From the NCBI GenBank assembly GCA_964006375.1, contig OZ023264.1, forward strand, positions 175,517,510 through 175,581,509: a stretch of DNA of 64,000 nt, read 5' to 3'. The position numbers and the translations under genes are program-made. The DNA is from Tillus elongatus. Lineage: Eukaryota > Arthropoda > Insecta > Coleoptera > Cleridae. This document shows positions 10,301-20,934 of this stretch, piece by piece. The number at the start of each line of letters is the position of its first letter. The stretch's first letter is position 1. The notes under the pieces are model-generated. The model saw only the letters and a program-made list of their open reading frames with translations. It was not told where the DNA came from and did no database searches.

Positions 10301-11229
10301 TAAAAATTTGTGTATGATTTTACTTGAAGCGCCATTTTTGGCATACTATACGTAACAGTAACTACTGATAACGAGTTGTAGAAATAATGCAAAGAAAATG
10401 TTGTTTCAAAAAAGCTTCATTTGCTATAACTAATATAATTTAATGTATGTGAAGACAGCTTTGCTAAGTTTTTGTTTAAAGTAGCAAATAAAGTTTTTAT
10501 AACGAAAATGTTATGTCGGTTTGCTTTACAGCGTCATTATAAAATTATTCGCATACTTGTTGCTCCTCGTCATCAATTAATAAAGATTCTTCTGTAATAA
10601 AACGGTCAAGAGTGTTTAGATACATAGGAATCTGAGGAACATTATAGAAAAGTCAATGGCTTTAAACTACAGCCTTCAAAGAAATGCTATTTTAATGGCG
10701 ATGTGTTTGGCACGTGAATATTATAAAACACTCAGAAGCATTAACTCTATATGCAAATCAAACACGTATCATATCTAATGATATTCCATGATTTTTTATA
10801 CAGGTAGCTAATAAATATGGAGCCAAAGCGCGGTTGCCATAATGGTTTGATATATGGCTTTCTAAATCCCAGTTTAAATGTGACATCGTCTAGAATATTT
10901 TGATACAAAAGTTAATGTTTGTGATTTTTTTTATTTGAATAACAGGCCCTTTCTGCGATATATAGCAGCAGTTGAAATTATAGAGTTTGTGATTTAAATG
11001 TGTTACAATATTTATTTAATAAAATAAATATAAGACACGTCCTCTTTTTACAACAAATCGATAAAAGGATAGACTATATACTTCTGTATTATTAATAATC
11101 AAAATAATAATATGTATTTAGTCCATTAGTTAAAATTATTGTAAATCGGACAAGTCAAAAAACTTACATGATAGAAACGTATCACAACTTATCACAAAGG
11201 TACGTGCCCAAAAATTTAAAATAGAACAA
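10301..11229. other. AT-rich, no gene recognised
   Basis: About 0.9 kb with AATAAAG at 10,487 and scattered A/T runs. No frame or repeat match that I can name. Confidence 0.4.
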
Positions 11230-13800
11230 GCTTAGCATCACAACAAAAAACATACGTTCACAGTGCAGCTTCACAAAATTCACTAAAACTATAAAAACTA
11301 TGACTAATCAAAGCAACCGTAAGTTGCCTACATTTTTTTGCACAATTTGTGTCCCTCAGAGAACAAGGCAGCTGGTTGTACAAAAAACAACCTGCATAAC
11401 ATGGCAACTTCTTAAAAAAGAATGGTGACATTTATTCAAGTGAACAGTATCTATTTCACGAGTGTTGTACCCATGAAAATCCGAGTTGATAACAAATTTT
11501 CTCTTGGTTTGATGAATGTAAGTTAACAGATAGAACAAGTAAACTGATGATAACGTCATAATGTTATTTTGCTTAAAGATGTCACGACAAAAGTTCCCAT
11601 AAGGTAGTTTGTATATTAATATCAGGATTCGTTTCTGTAGCACAAATATTCTATGGCAGTCCGAAGATTGGCCCTAGATAACGATACCGTAACTCAGATG
11701 TGAATAGACAGTCGCGTAATAGACTTCCAGCAGATGTTCCGAGCTTAAGGAATCTTTAAGCACAAAATTGCATAAAACGGGAATTTAATTTCTTGCACAC
11801 GTTATCGACCTGGTCTGTGTATAACAGGCTGCTGTCACTTCCAACACCCAAAAATTGTGTCACCTTTTTGAATTGCACCGCATTTCCGTTCACCAAAATA
11901 GTGCTGTCGCACATCCTCTCTCTCTCTCTCTTCGGTGGCAGTTATGCATTTCAAGAGAAAAAGTCTTGTCATAGTTTAAAACTACTCGGTTTCTATAACA
12001 CCATTCATCAAAAGACTACTACTGATTTTAATTTTAATTCAGTTTCCTTCACCGTCTTGCCGTAGACAACAATGGAAGTGTCATCGGCGCACCTAAAGAC
12101 TTTTCCGTCTTGTATAAATTGCGGCAAATCGTTTACATAGAGTGTGAACAAAAGTGGGCCAATGACACTTCCCTGGGGTGTGCCCATACTTACACTATAT
12201 CTTTGGGAATTAATATTATTCGCTTTTACAAGTAACTGTCTGTTGGTGAGATACGAAAGCAGAAGGTCCTTGCAAGTGCCTCTTATCCCCAACGCCCAAA
12301 TCTTCTCCTTAACAAAAAAAAAAGGGCTTACCGTGTCAAAGGTACGAGACAGGTCAAACAATACGGTTACCACAATGTAATTGAGGTCCATTCTTTCGTC
12401 TACACATTGAGTGTATTCGATAAGGGCAGTTTCTGTGGAATAATCAGTCCTAGATTCGTGCTGTGATGGTGATATTATGTTATTAGCGTTTAAAAACTTA
12501 ACCATCCTTTTATGTACTGCCCTTTCCATGATTTTTGAAAAAGTGCTTAAAATAGAGATGGGACGATAGTTCTCCAAATTGGTAGTGTCCCCCGCCTTCA
12601 ACACACAAATTGGCCTAAATTTTTTTCTTGCTCTGCGTTGCCTACTTTTGGTGTCAACACCATTGCTCCTTTCTTAAGTTCACTTGGGATTTATACTCCC
12701 CTAATTATTTCATTCAAAATTTTAGTTAATTCGTTTTTGATTATGCCCCAGTATGATGCATAAAACTTCAGAGTCAGGCCGTCTACATTTGACGACTTGT
12801 TCTTTGTGCACTGTTGTACTGTATTCCAAACTTCATCTTCCGTTAGGTTTTCCATTATTATTTGCTTGTTTGCTTTATCCGATAGCTGATTTTTTAAGTT
12901 TTTATTCACAGTCTGTTTATTTACCTGATTTTGTTGGCTTTCATAAAGTTTGGAAAAATATTCACAAAATTGTTGCTTTATCTTTTGTTTATCTTCTCCA
13001 TAACTGCTTCCTTGTTTAATTTTGTTTATATTTTTCTGTTCTACGGCTTTATTTTCATTGTGGACGTATCTGGTATTTTTCGTTATACCTTTGTATCTAC
13101 GTAAAGGTTTATTTCGATGTTTTAACAGCTCGGCTTTGTATTTCTTGATTTCTATGTAAGCTGCCTCTTTATTTACATAGAGTGTAAACAAAAGTGGGCC
13201 AATGGCACTTTCCTGAGGTGTGCCCATACTTGCACTATATCTTTGGGAATTAATATTATTCGCTTTTACAAGTAACTGGCTGTTGGTGAGATACGAAAGT
13301 AGAAGGTCGTTGCAAGTGCCTCTTATCCCCCAACGTCCACATCTTCTCCTTAACAATAAAAGGGTTTACTGTGTCAAAGGCACGAGACAGGTCAAAAAAT
13401 AAGGTCACCACAATGTAATTAAGGTCCATTCTTTCGTTTACATATTGAATGTATTCGATAAGGGCAGTTTCTGTACAATGATCAGTTCTAAATCCGTGCT
13501 GTGATGGTGATATTATAATATTAGCGTTTAAAAACTAAACCATCCTTTTTTGTACTGCCCTTTCTATGATCTTTGAAAAAAGGCTTAATATAGAGATGGG
13601 ACGATAGTTCTCCAAATTGGTACTGTCCCCCGCCTACAACACAGCAACAACTACAGCCAGTTTCAATGTCAGGGAATTTTCCCAGACATATACATAAATT
13701 TATAATCTTTGTAAGTGGCGTGGCAAGCTCAGCAGCACATTGCTTAATGATTTTGGTTATTAGTTCGGATCCAGCAGGTGCGTTATGGTAGGTAGCATGA
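11230..13800 (-). pseudogene. CR1/Jockey-type LINE RT with internal duplication (element J)
   Basis: Minus strand. The main RT block 12,604-12,010 reads LKAGDTTNLENYRPISILST, then motif A (LFDLSRTFDTV), motif B (MGTPQGSVIGPLLFTLY) and motif C as CADD. The C-terminal block 11,643-11,262 (LQKRILILIYKLPYG, then YNTREID) is the conserved tail after the thumb and shifts frame near 11,400. A second, older copy of the RT front half lies upstream at about 13,800-13,172 (APAGSELITKIIKQCAAELA, then the same fingers, palm and motif B but with E in place of G). An L1-like piece lies between the two copies. Frameshifts in both copies mean it is not functional. Confidence 0.8.
12625..13170 (-). pseudogene. 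L1-like LINE linker and RT start, embedded in element J
   Basis: Minus-strand text KAELLKHRNKPLRRYKG, KLYESQQNQ, NLTEDEVWNTVQQCTKNKSS, NVDGLTLKFYASYWG and LKKGAMVLTPK matches the order seen before and at the start of the RT in L1/Tx1-type elements (T..EV..A......KSPG.DGL..EFY). It does not belong to the flanking Jockey-like RT. The frame runs straight from duplicated motif B (LLFTLYVN) into KEAAYIEIKKY, giving a chimeric open frame of about 220 codons. Confidence 0.65.
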
Positions 13801-14479
13801 TTTCATAAACTTTTCTCAAACTTTAATCAACAAATTTTCTTTTGATCAATAGAAACAAACTTTGGTCTGTAACGAAAACCTCATATGTGCGCAATTTCGT
13901 CTACCGAAATTTATTATTTCCGGAGATACAATGTTTTTTACTTTCCGATGATATCACAGAGGCTCTTCTATTTTGATCGAAACGTAAGTTTTTTTTAACT
14001 GTCCTGTGGAAATACACTTGGTGTGTCCAGAGCACCACGCCACATTCAACAAAACATTTTACCAGTGTTTACCTAATTTAATAAAACAACGACATATCTT
14101 GATAAGACAATATTTCTTAAGCGAATTTTTGTATAAAAAGGTCACTAATGAGAAATTGCGAGTTTAATATTTTGAATTTTTTTTCAAGTGAGCGCGAACT
14201 ACCAATTTTAGGGATCACCAGCGACTTATGGATCACCCTGTGATTGTCAAAATATATTTATAGAATGCAGCTTAAGACACCATATAATTAACGATTAATT
14301 TTTTCTCGTATCTTGTATAATAACAATTATATTGAGCTTTAACGTAGAAATGCGTCACCTTGTATATATGCAAAGAGATAATAACTGAAAGTAAACCCGG
14401 ATATGGATTCTAGGGGGCCTAGTTTGCGCTCTTTGAAGAAATCTTTTTTAAAATCCAAACTCGCGGTCTCCTCATCGAA
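13801..14479. other. Repeat-rich, no gene
   Basis: Contains TA-core left-module text in both orientations: 14,120-14,215 (plus) and 14,390-14,500 (minus: AACCCGGATATGGATTCTAG). No coding sequence seen. Confidence 0.5.
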
Positions 14480-15026
14480 TTTGTTCTACGAAAATTAATT
14501 AAAGATTATAGACCGTCAAACCATAAACTTTACTAAACCTACAGCCAAAGCATCAGAAAAAGGGTCCATTTGAAATGAATTTTCTGTGAACATTTTAGTA
14601 AAATGGAGGACAATAACGGTTGAAGCTGAACACACTTTTTGCAAGATTTTCTTCTCATAATACATATTTGTTTCAGGTTCTTTGCCTAAATATTGCCAAT
14701 TTTTGACGTTGCAAATCGCGACTTTGACTTTTTGAAACTCCAAATTTTTTTTGTTTACCTGCTCATAACTTTTTTGTCTTTAAACGTAGACACCTAAATT
14801 TCATTACATGATTTACACTTTATAATGTAAACACGTGTACCAAATAATTTGGTGGTCCTTACTCCGTTCCTTTCAGAGATGTGCATGTTTTTCTAAAGAA
14901 AAGACAAAATTTTCCGGGAAAACCGAGGCCGATTTTCCTGCCTAACGAACATATCCAATCCACTTGCAAAAGGAAGGTAATCACCAAATGTTATCAAAAT
15001 CGGCCTTTTATTTCTGAGCTATCGGT

Positions 15027-15102
<76 letters not shown>

Positions 15103-15300
15103 CTCGTAAAAATTAAAACTGACCCCGGATATGTGTTCTAGGGGGCCTAATTAGCGCTCATTTGAAGAATTTTTAAATTCAAAAGTCGGGATCCCCTCAT
15201 TTAGGGAATTTTTTAAGAAAATTCACTAAAAGACATATTTGCTATTAAGAACATTTTTATGAAAATTCATTACCATAACGCACTTGTTGCATTGCTGCGG
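14480..15300 (-). repeat. TA-core repeat, minus orientation
   Basis: Reading the minus strand from 15,240: left module (palindrome, GGGATCCCCTCATT in plus sense, ATATGTGTTCTAGGGGGCC), (TA)n at 15,031-15,099, then the right module (ATCACACCGATAGCTCAGAA, ATTTTCCGGGAAAAC in plus sense, the GTCAAAG / CGCGACTTTG phrase, CCATTTTACT). It lies head to head with the copy at 15,300-16,310. A reverse copy of the GACGCAGCAAGTGCG motif lies at 15,260-15,300. Confidence 0.75.
15031..15099. repeat. (TA)n microsatellite
   Basis: Core of the minus-oriented TA-core repeat, directly after ATCGGTGTGA. Confidence 0.95.
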
Positions 15301-15407
15301 CCACACTTTTAGTGAATTTTCTACAAAAAAATCATTAATAAGGAGATCCCGACTTTGGAATTTGAAAAAAAAATCCTAGAACACATATCCGGGGTCAGTT
15401 TGCATTT

Positions 15408-15410
<3 letters not shown>

Positions 15411-15488
<78 letters not shown>
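15411..15488. repeat. (TA)n microsatellite
   Basis: About 39 TA units at the core of the plus-oriented TA-core repeat. Confidence 0.95.
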
Positions 15489-15489
<1 letters not shown>

Positions 15490-16019
15490 TGATCAAATTT
15501 GGTGAGTACCTTCCTTTTGCAAGTGGATTGGATAAGTTCGTTATCCAGGAAAATCGACGCAGGTTTTCCCGGAAAATTTTGTGTTTTCTTTCTAATAAAA
15601 ACTATATCTTCGGAAACAACAAATTAAGGGCAACCAGATTTGATAGGCGTGTTTGTGTTATCAAGAGTGTACCAAAATTTAGGTCTCTAGGTTTAAAGAC
15701 AAAAAGTTATGGGCAGCTAAAGAAAAGAAAATTGGAGTTTTCCTCACAACGTCAAAGTTGCGATTTGAAACGTCAAAATTGGCAATGTTTAGGCAAATAA
15801 CGTGAAACAAATACGGATTGTGCAAATAAAATGTTGCAACAAAAGTGTTCTGCGAACCCTTTTCAGATTCAACTGTCATTGCCCTTCATTTTACTAAAAT
15901 GTTTACAGAAAATTCATTCCTTTCTCTGATGCTTTGGCTGTCGGTTTAGTTAAGTTAATGGTTTAACGGTTTCTAATTTTTAGCTAATTTTCGTAGATCA
16001 AATGCATGTTTGTAAGAAA

Positions 16020-16310
16020 ACAATCTGGACGCAGTAAGTGCGTTTTCTTAGCGAATTTACATTAAATCCTTCAAATTTCACTAACTCAATTTGCTATTAA
16101 CGTAAGGTTTGTTGGCTAGAAAAACAACATTTAAGTTTATTGTGTGAAAATGTTTGTACATTTTCAAACAATAGGTAATTTGGTTAAAATATAGCACATT
16201 GTTTCTACTACATAGGCTATACCGGTAATCAGATTGATGCCTGCTTGCATTCGCTATTAGAAACATTTTTATGGAAATTCACTTCCATAACGCACTTTCT
16301 GCGTCTAGAA
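16020..16310. mobile_element. MITE-like unit with terminal inverted repeats
   Basis: Left end GACGCAGTAAGTGCGTTTTC at about 16,028 and right end CCATAACGCACTTTCTGCGT at about 16,285 are inverted relatives, roughly 290 bp apart. The interior (CTCAATTTGCTATTAA, GGCTATACCGGTAA) matches 27,880-28,130 and 39,940-40,160. Confidence 0.7.
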
Positions 16311-16445
16311 TTTTAGTGAACTTTTATTTTTAAAAAATCACTAATAGAGAGGTATCGATTGTGAGACTTTGCAAAAAATTTTTCAAATGAGAGCTACCTA
16401 GGACCCCTAGAACCCATATCCGGGGTTAGTTTCAATTTTTATATG

Positions 16446-16536
<91 letters not shown>

Positions 16537-16765
16537 TTTCTAAGTTTATAGAAAATTGAGTTATTCAAATTATAAATTTTCTTTCGAAATTTTTTTTTCT
16601 CCGAAAATTACCCAGTTATTTTAATAAAATTTGGTGGATGTTTTACCCAGGATAGACCTTACTACATACCAAAATTAAACTTTCTAAGTTTACAGAAAGT
16701 TGAGCTATTTAAATTTGAAGCATTTAATAAAAATTCACTACCATAACGCACTTGCTGCGTCCCGA
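16311..16765 (+). repeat. Short TA-core repeat
   Basis: Left module at 16,311-16,448 (GAGGTATCGATTGTGAGACT, AACCCATATCCGGGGTTAG), then (TA)n, then a short right part (AAATTTGGTGGATG, CTAAGTTTACAGAAAGTTGA), ending at the motif CCATAACGCACTTGCTGCGT at 16,741. This is a deleted version of the 1.3-kb form. Confidence 0.7.
16449..16535. repeat. (TA)n microsatellite
   Basis: About 43 TA units in the short TA-core repeat. Confidence 0.95.
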
Positions 16766-17842
16766 AATTTTTAATTTTACAAACGTATTATTATACAAGT
16801 TAGGTAGTACCGCAATAAACTTTGCTTTTTAATTCAGAACTTTTTTTTCTTTTTTAAAGACTGCCTACCAAAAATTATAAAAACCTAAAAAAGAGGCGGT
16901 CCTAAACAGATTTATAAACACTTTAGCAACCACTTCGTATATGTGTGTGATTTTTAACTGGCAATAAGTTGCGAGTTTAAAGCAAGCGGTAAACATTTTT
17001 ACTTGTTTCGGATCTAAATGCCCTGTAATTTAGATTTCACCGAAAACCTTTGGGAAGAATAAACCAGTCAACCTGTATAAATAAGCTGAAATGCAATTCT
17101 CTCTGAGGAACATTAATTTCACGAAAGGATAATACATATGCTGGAGGCAGTTGCTCAGACTCAATCAATGTCAGGCCGCCGAATAACGTACGAGCTAAGT
17201 AAGTAAAGAACAGGCCATTAAGTCTAAATAAAATGCTGACTACTTATTCCAGGGTATCAGCGAAGGTCTGCAAGCGATCGAGTCTTGAACTCTGCCACTA
17301 TGTAAATATTTTCATGGCATGTTTATTAGAGAAACGGATTATATTCATGTCAGGGGATGATTAATGTGTTAAAAATTTTGTTACGTAATGTTCAATGACA
17401 AATTACCCTTAAGATTGGGATAAGATACTTCATGCTTGGGATCTTGATAACCCGCTGCTGGTATGCCAGGACTGCATTGTTTGAACCAAAAAACTATAGC
17501 TTAAAAATCCATTATTTAGAATCATGGTAATAGCTGGAATGATAAATATAGACATCATTCCGTAATATTTTATGCTAACTCAATTAGTCAATAAAAAAGC
17601 TTTGTAGTTTGTGCAATGACTTTTTTGTTAAATTTGCGGTGGTAACCTTATCATAGTTACAATGTCAAGGCAACGTTGCCTTCTGGTCGCAACTATGACT
17701 TTTTAATTATTCACTCGGCATCACCCAGGTGAATTTTTTTTACGTCATCACCCAGGTGGGGTCCGGTGTGCCCTAACTTTGAAGTGATAAGAAAAAATTA
17801 GTTTTGTTGCGTTTTTGTGCAAAAGAATCATATTTATACTTA
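16766..17842. other. No gene recognised
   Basis: AT-rich. The phrase CATCACCCAGGTG occurs twice at 17,720-17,758. No coding match. Confidence 0.4.
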
Positions 17843-17879
17843 CAATGTCCGCATTCTTTCCGACGCAAAAAACTCGTTT

Positions 17880-18068
17880 AATAACCACATCAAAAACAAA
17901 GTCCTCTCAAGCTCCAACGGCAGCAAACCCTTCTGGACTCTTGCTAAATCTATTGGGCATAATTCAATAACCACATAATTCAATAACCACATCAAAAACG
18001 AAGTCATCTCAAGCTCCAACGGCAGCAAACCCTTCTGGACTCTTGCTAAATCTATTGGGCATAATTTC
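17880..18068 (+). repeat. 102-bp in-frame tandem duplication in the LINE A linker
   Basis: AATAACCACATCAAAAAC at 17,880 recurs at 17,982, followed in both by TCTCAAGCTCCAACGGCAGC and CTATTGGGCATAATT. The offset of 102 bp keeps the frame. Confidence 0.85.
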
Positions 18069-18630
18069 TGCAAGACCACGTTCCCACCTCTTGTTTCAAG
18101 GGATGAAATTGCTTCTGCCGCCCTGGGCAAAGCTGAACTTTTTGGCACGTTGTTCGCCGGCAATTCTACTCTCAACCTACCTCCGAATGTTCATCCACAA
18201 ACAGTCCCTAATGTCGCGCATAAAATGATTGATATCATTTTCAAAACTAAAAAGGTTCGAAAGATGCTCTCTTCTTTTAATACCAGGAAAGCCTCTGGCC
18301 TTTAAGAGATCCCAGCAATTGTTGTCAAAAAATGCGCACCAGAACTTGCTCCTGTCTCGACAGGTCTGTTTGAGACACCTTACTGGAAAACTGCTCGAGT
18401 ACAACCCGTCCCCAAGAAAGGATCCAAAGCGCTTCCTAGCAACTACAGGCCTATTTCTCCCCTTTCAGGGGTCTCTAAAGTTATGGACAAGTATATAAAC
18501 ACCGAAATACTAAAATTTCTTGAAAAACACAGTCTAGTCTACGACAGGCAGTATGTATTCCGTCAGCGCAGATCAACTGCCGACCTCATTTCCTTTGTGA
18601 CTTGTTCTTGGAACAGTCTATGGAACTACA

Positions 18631-18736
18631 CGGTGAATCCCAGATTGTCGCTCTAGACATATCCAAAGCATTCGACCAGGTCTCGGTGAATCCCAGATTG
18701 ACGCTCTAGACATATCCAAAGCATTTGACCAGGTCT
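18631..18736 (+). repeat. 53-bp tandem duplication of RT motif A
   Basis: CGGTGAATCCCAGATTG begins at 18,631 and at 18,684. Both units run to TTYGACCAGGTCT and differ at about two positions. The 53-bp length is not a multiple of three, so it shifts the frame inside the catalytic core. Confidence 0.9.
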
Positions 18737-19580
18737 GGCACGCAGCTATGCTTAATAAACTTCTGGCCTATGGCCTACCACCAAAACTCTTTACTTGGAC
18801 AGCAAATTTTCTCTCCAACCGGAGCATTTCTGTTGCCGTGGATGGCGATTCCTCTAAACTGTATCCAATTACTGCAGGAGTCCCTCACGGTTCAACTTTA
18901 GCCCGTACTGTGTTTCTTCTCCACATCAATGACCTCCTATCTAGCACATCCAACCCAGTTCACAGTTACGCGGACGACAGCACCCTCCACTCAAATATAC
19001 AATATTCTAAGCCTGTCACTTTAGCCCAATTAGATGAGGATCGCAGACTCATGAAGGGTTCTGTCTCTGTGGATCTCCAAAATATATTAGACTGGGAAAG
19101 TAGAAATCTTGTACAATTTAACTCCACCAAATTTCAGTTTGGCTTTCTATCTTATAAGAGATACATCAGCCCTAGACCCATCACAATGAACAAACAAGTT
19201 ATTCGAAGTAATTAGTCTTTTCACTTGTTGGCATTTCCGTGGATCGAAATCTCAATTGGCACCAACATGTCACATCGATTGCAGAAGCTGCTGCTAAGAA
19301 ATTAGGTTTCCTTTTCAGGGCTCGCAAATACTTTTCACCAGCTAATCTCTATACCTTATGTACTTCACAAATAAGGCCAAACTTCGAATACTGCTCCCAC
19401 ATCTGGGGTGCCGCTGCCGCTTCTACACTGGCTATCCTGAACTCCAATCAGAGGAGAGCTATCCGTGTCATCGGTGACCCTACCCTCACCCAAAGGCTGC
19501 CATCCTTTGCCCACCGACGTGCTGTTTGGGAAATTTTTCTCTTTTATAGATATCTGCACGGGCACTGCTCAGAGGAGCTT

Positions 19581-20574
19581 ATACGAGAGGAGATACGGGA
19601 AAATATTATAGAAGTTATTTATAGGGTGTTTTGACCTACATCTCTTAAAGTTATGTTGACATTCACAGAGTGACGCATAAGTCGTTGGTGATACAAGTTT
19701 TATTATTTTTTTTATTTTTTTAACGGGACACCCCTGTTATTGTAACGATATTGCATTTTCCATACAATTTTAATTCATGGTTGTAAGGAGAATAAATTAT
19801 TATCGCCCATCGTTTTTGAGTTACTTCAATTGTTTTTCCACTTTTTACATTTTGGAGCATATCACAGTTGTGATACATCGTTTTTACCAATGGAAATCGG
19901 AGTCTCATTAATATGGCGCATTTAGGGAGGTTCTCAATTATATGATTTGTCAAAAAAATCGGGATGGCATATACAGGTCACTCTCAAATTACTGAGCCAG
20001 TCTTGGTAAAAAAATTGGCGAATTGTGATGAAACAAATTGTTTACAAATCTTCATGTCAATTTTTTTTTAATTTCTGTCAAAAAGCGTTCTGTGAATACT
20101 TGTATTTGGCTGGTATGGTATTAGTATAAATTACGAAGATATAATCGTTAGCCAGGAAAGTCAGACAATATTTTTAGGAAGAATCTTGAATTATCTTCTG
20201 AAAATCTTTGTACCTTTTCAAACAAAATTTTGATGAAATACTGTACATTGTTTGTACTATAAAGGTTACACTATCTACTAAATTTCATGTCTCTTTAATA
20301 AAACATATTTTATATTAGAAACGGTTATATGACAATTGGCCACCATAACCCACTTGTCACGTCGAGACTTTAGTGATTTTTACTCAAATATTTCCAGAAA
20401 ATTCATTAGAAATAGACCCTTTCTCTGATGCTTTGGCAGTAGTTTTAGTTAGAGTTTATGGAATTATCGTAGAAAAAGGGTCAATATATCCGTTAGTATA
20501 CAAGATACGAGGAAAAATTGTATATGGTAATTATAATTTGTTTTGAGTTGCATCTTATAAAATTAATCTTACAA
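19581..20574. repeat. Decayed repeat stretch with MITE interior, no gene
   Basis: ATAAGTCGTTGGTGATACAA at 19,678 and 20,591 matches the right module of the TA-core repeat. 20,140-20,370 matches the MITE interior and its right end (CCACCATAACCCACTTGTCA). TTCTCTGATGCTTTGGCAGT at 20,421 is also right-module text. The order is scrambled relative to the 27-kb copy. Confidence 0.6.
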
Positions 20575-20790
20575 TTACAGCGTGGTCAATAAGTCGTTGG
20601 TGATACAAATTTTCTTTTTTTTTTTTAGTCGAACACCTGTTATGCAATTTTGCATTTTACATCGAAATATAATACACGTTTGTGAGAAAAGTAATTCAAC
20701 GTGGCAAGTACGTTTTGATAGCGAATTTGCATTAAATGATTTAAATTTCAATTTCCTCTTAACTTAAGGTTCGTTTGCTAGGAGACTAGT
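20575..20790 (+). repeat. TA-core right-module fragment with motif
   Basis: Holds CAATAAGTCGTTGGTGATAC, a T-run, TACATCGAAATATAATACAC, and the motif as ACGTGGCAAGTACGTTTTG at about 20,700, as in the 27.7-27.9 kb copy. It stops at a junction near 20,790. Confidence 0.65.
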
Positions 20791-20884
20791 TTTTTCGTTA
20801 AAAGACTGAGGTTGGACACTGGTTAGAAACTGAAACAACAAACAGAATCACCCTAAACAACACAAAAATAATAACAGAGACTTG

Positions 20885-20930
20885 GCACTGGATTAGTATT
20901 TCGACAACGAAGTTGTCTTCATCAGTAGCT
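20885..20930 (-). ncRNA. Hammerhead ribozyme-like motif
   Basis: On the minus strand CTGATGA (20,925-20,919) is followed by a hairpin GACAA-CTTCG-TTGTC and then GAAA (20,902-20,899). This is the conserved core order of a hammerhead ribozyme, with stem II between the two core boxes. Stems I and III are not clear by eye; ACT and AGT after the GAAA box could form a short stem III. Such motifs are known in Penelope-like elements. No GIY-YIG sequence lies beside it, so it may be an orphan fragment. Confidence 0.55.
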
Positions 20931-20934
20931 GTCG

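Larger units (their letters stand above)
15300..16310 (+). repeat. TA-core repeat, plus orientation, with terminal MITE
   Basis: Left module 15,308-15,410 (TTTAGTGAATTTTCTAC, GGAGATCCCGACTT, ACATATCCGGGGTCAGTTTG), (TA)n 15,411-15,488, right module to about 15,990 (TGGATTGGATAAGTTCGTTA, TTTTCCCGGAAAATTTTGTG, ACGTCAAAGTTGCGATTTGA, CTTCATTTTACTAAAATG), then the ~290-bp MITE at 16,020-16,310. The open frame at 15,489-15,800 is part of this repeat and has no protein homology that I recognise. Confidence 0.8.
17843..19580 (+). pseudogene. LINE family A: linker, RT and C-terminal domain, broken
   Basis: From 17,860: linker (KNSFNNHIKNKVLSSSNGS, partly duplicated), RT fingers (KTARVQPVPKKGSKALPSNY at about 18,390-18,450), motif A (ALDISKAFDQV at 18,650, duplicated), palm and motif B (AGVPHGSTLARTVFLLHIND at 18,870-18,930), motif C as YADD at 18,966, then thumb (FSLVGISVD) and tail (LNWHQHVTSIAEAAAKKLGF, QIRPNFEYCSHIWGAA) to about 19,580. 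Stops at about 18,304, 18,677 and 19,213 break the frame. It is cut off at the 3' end compared with the copy at 28.2 kb. CR1/Jockey-type by motif pattern. At least four other copies lie in this window. Confidence 0.85.
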
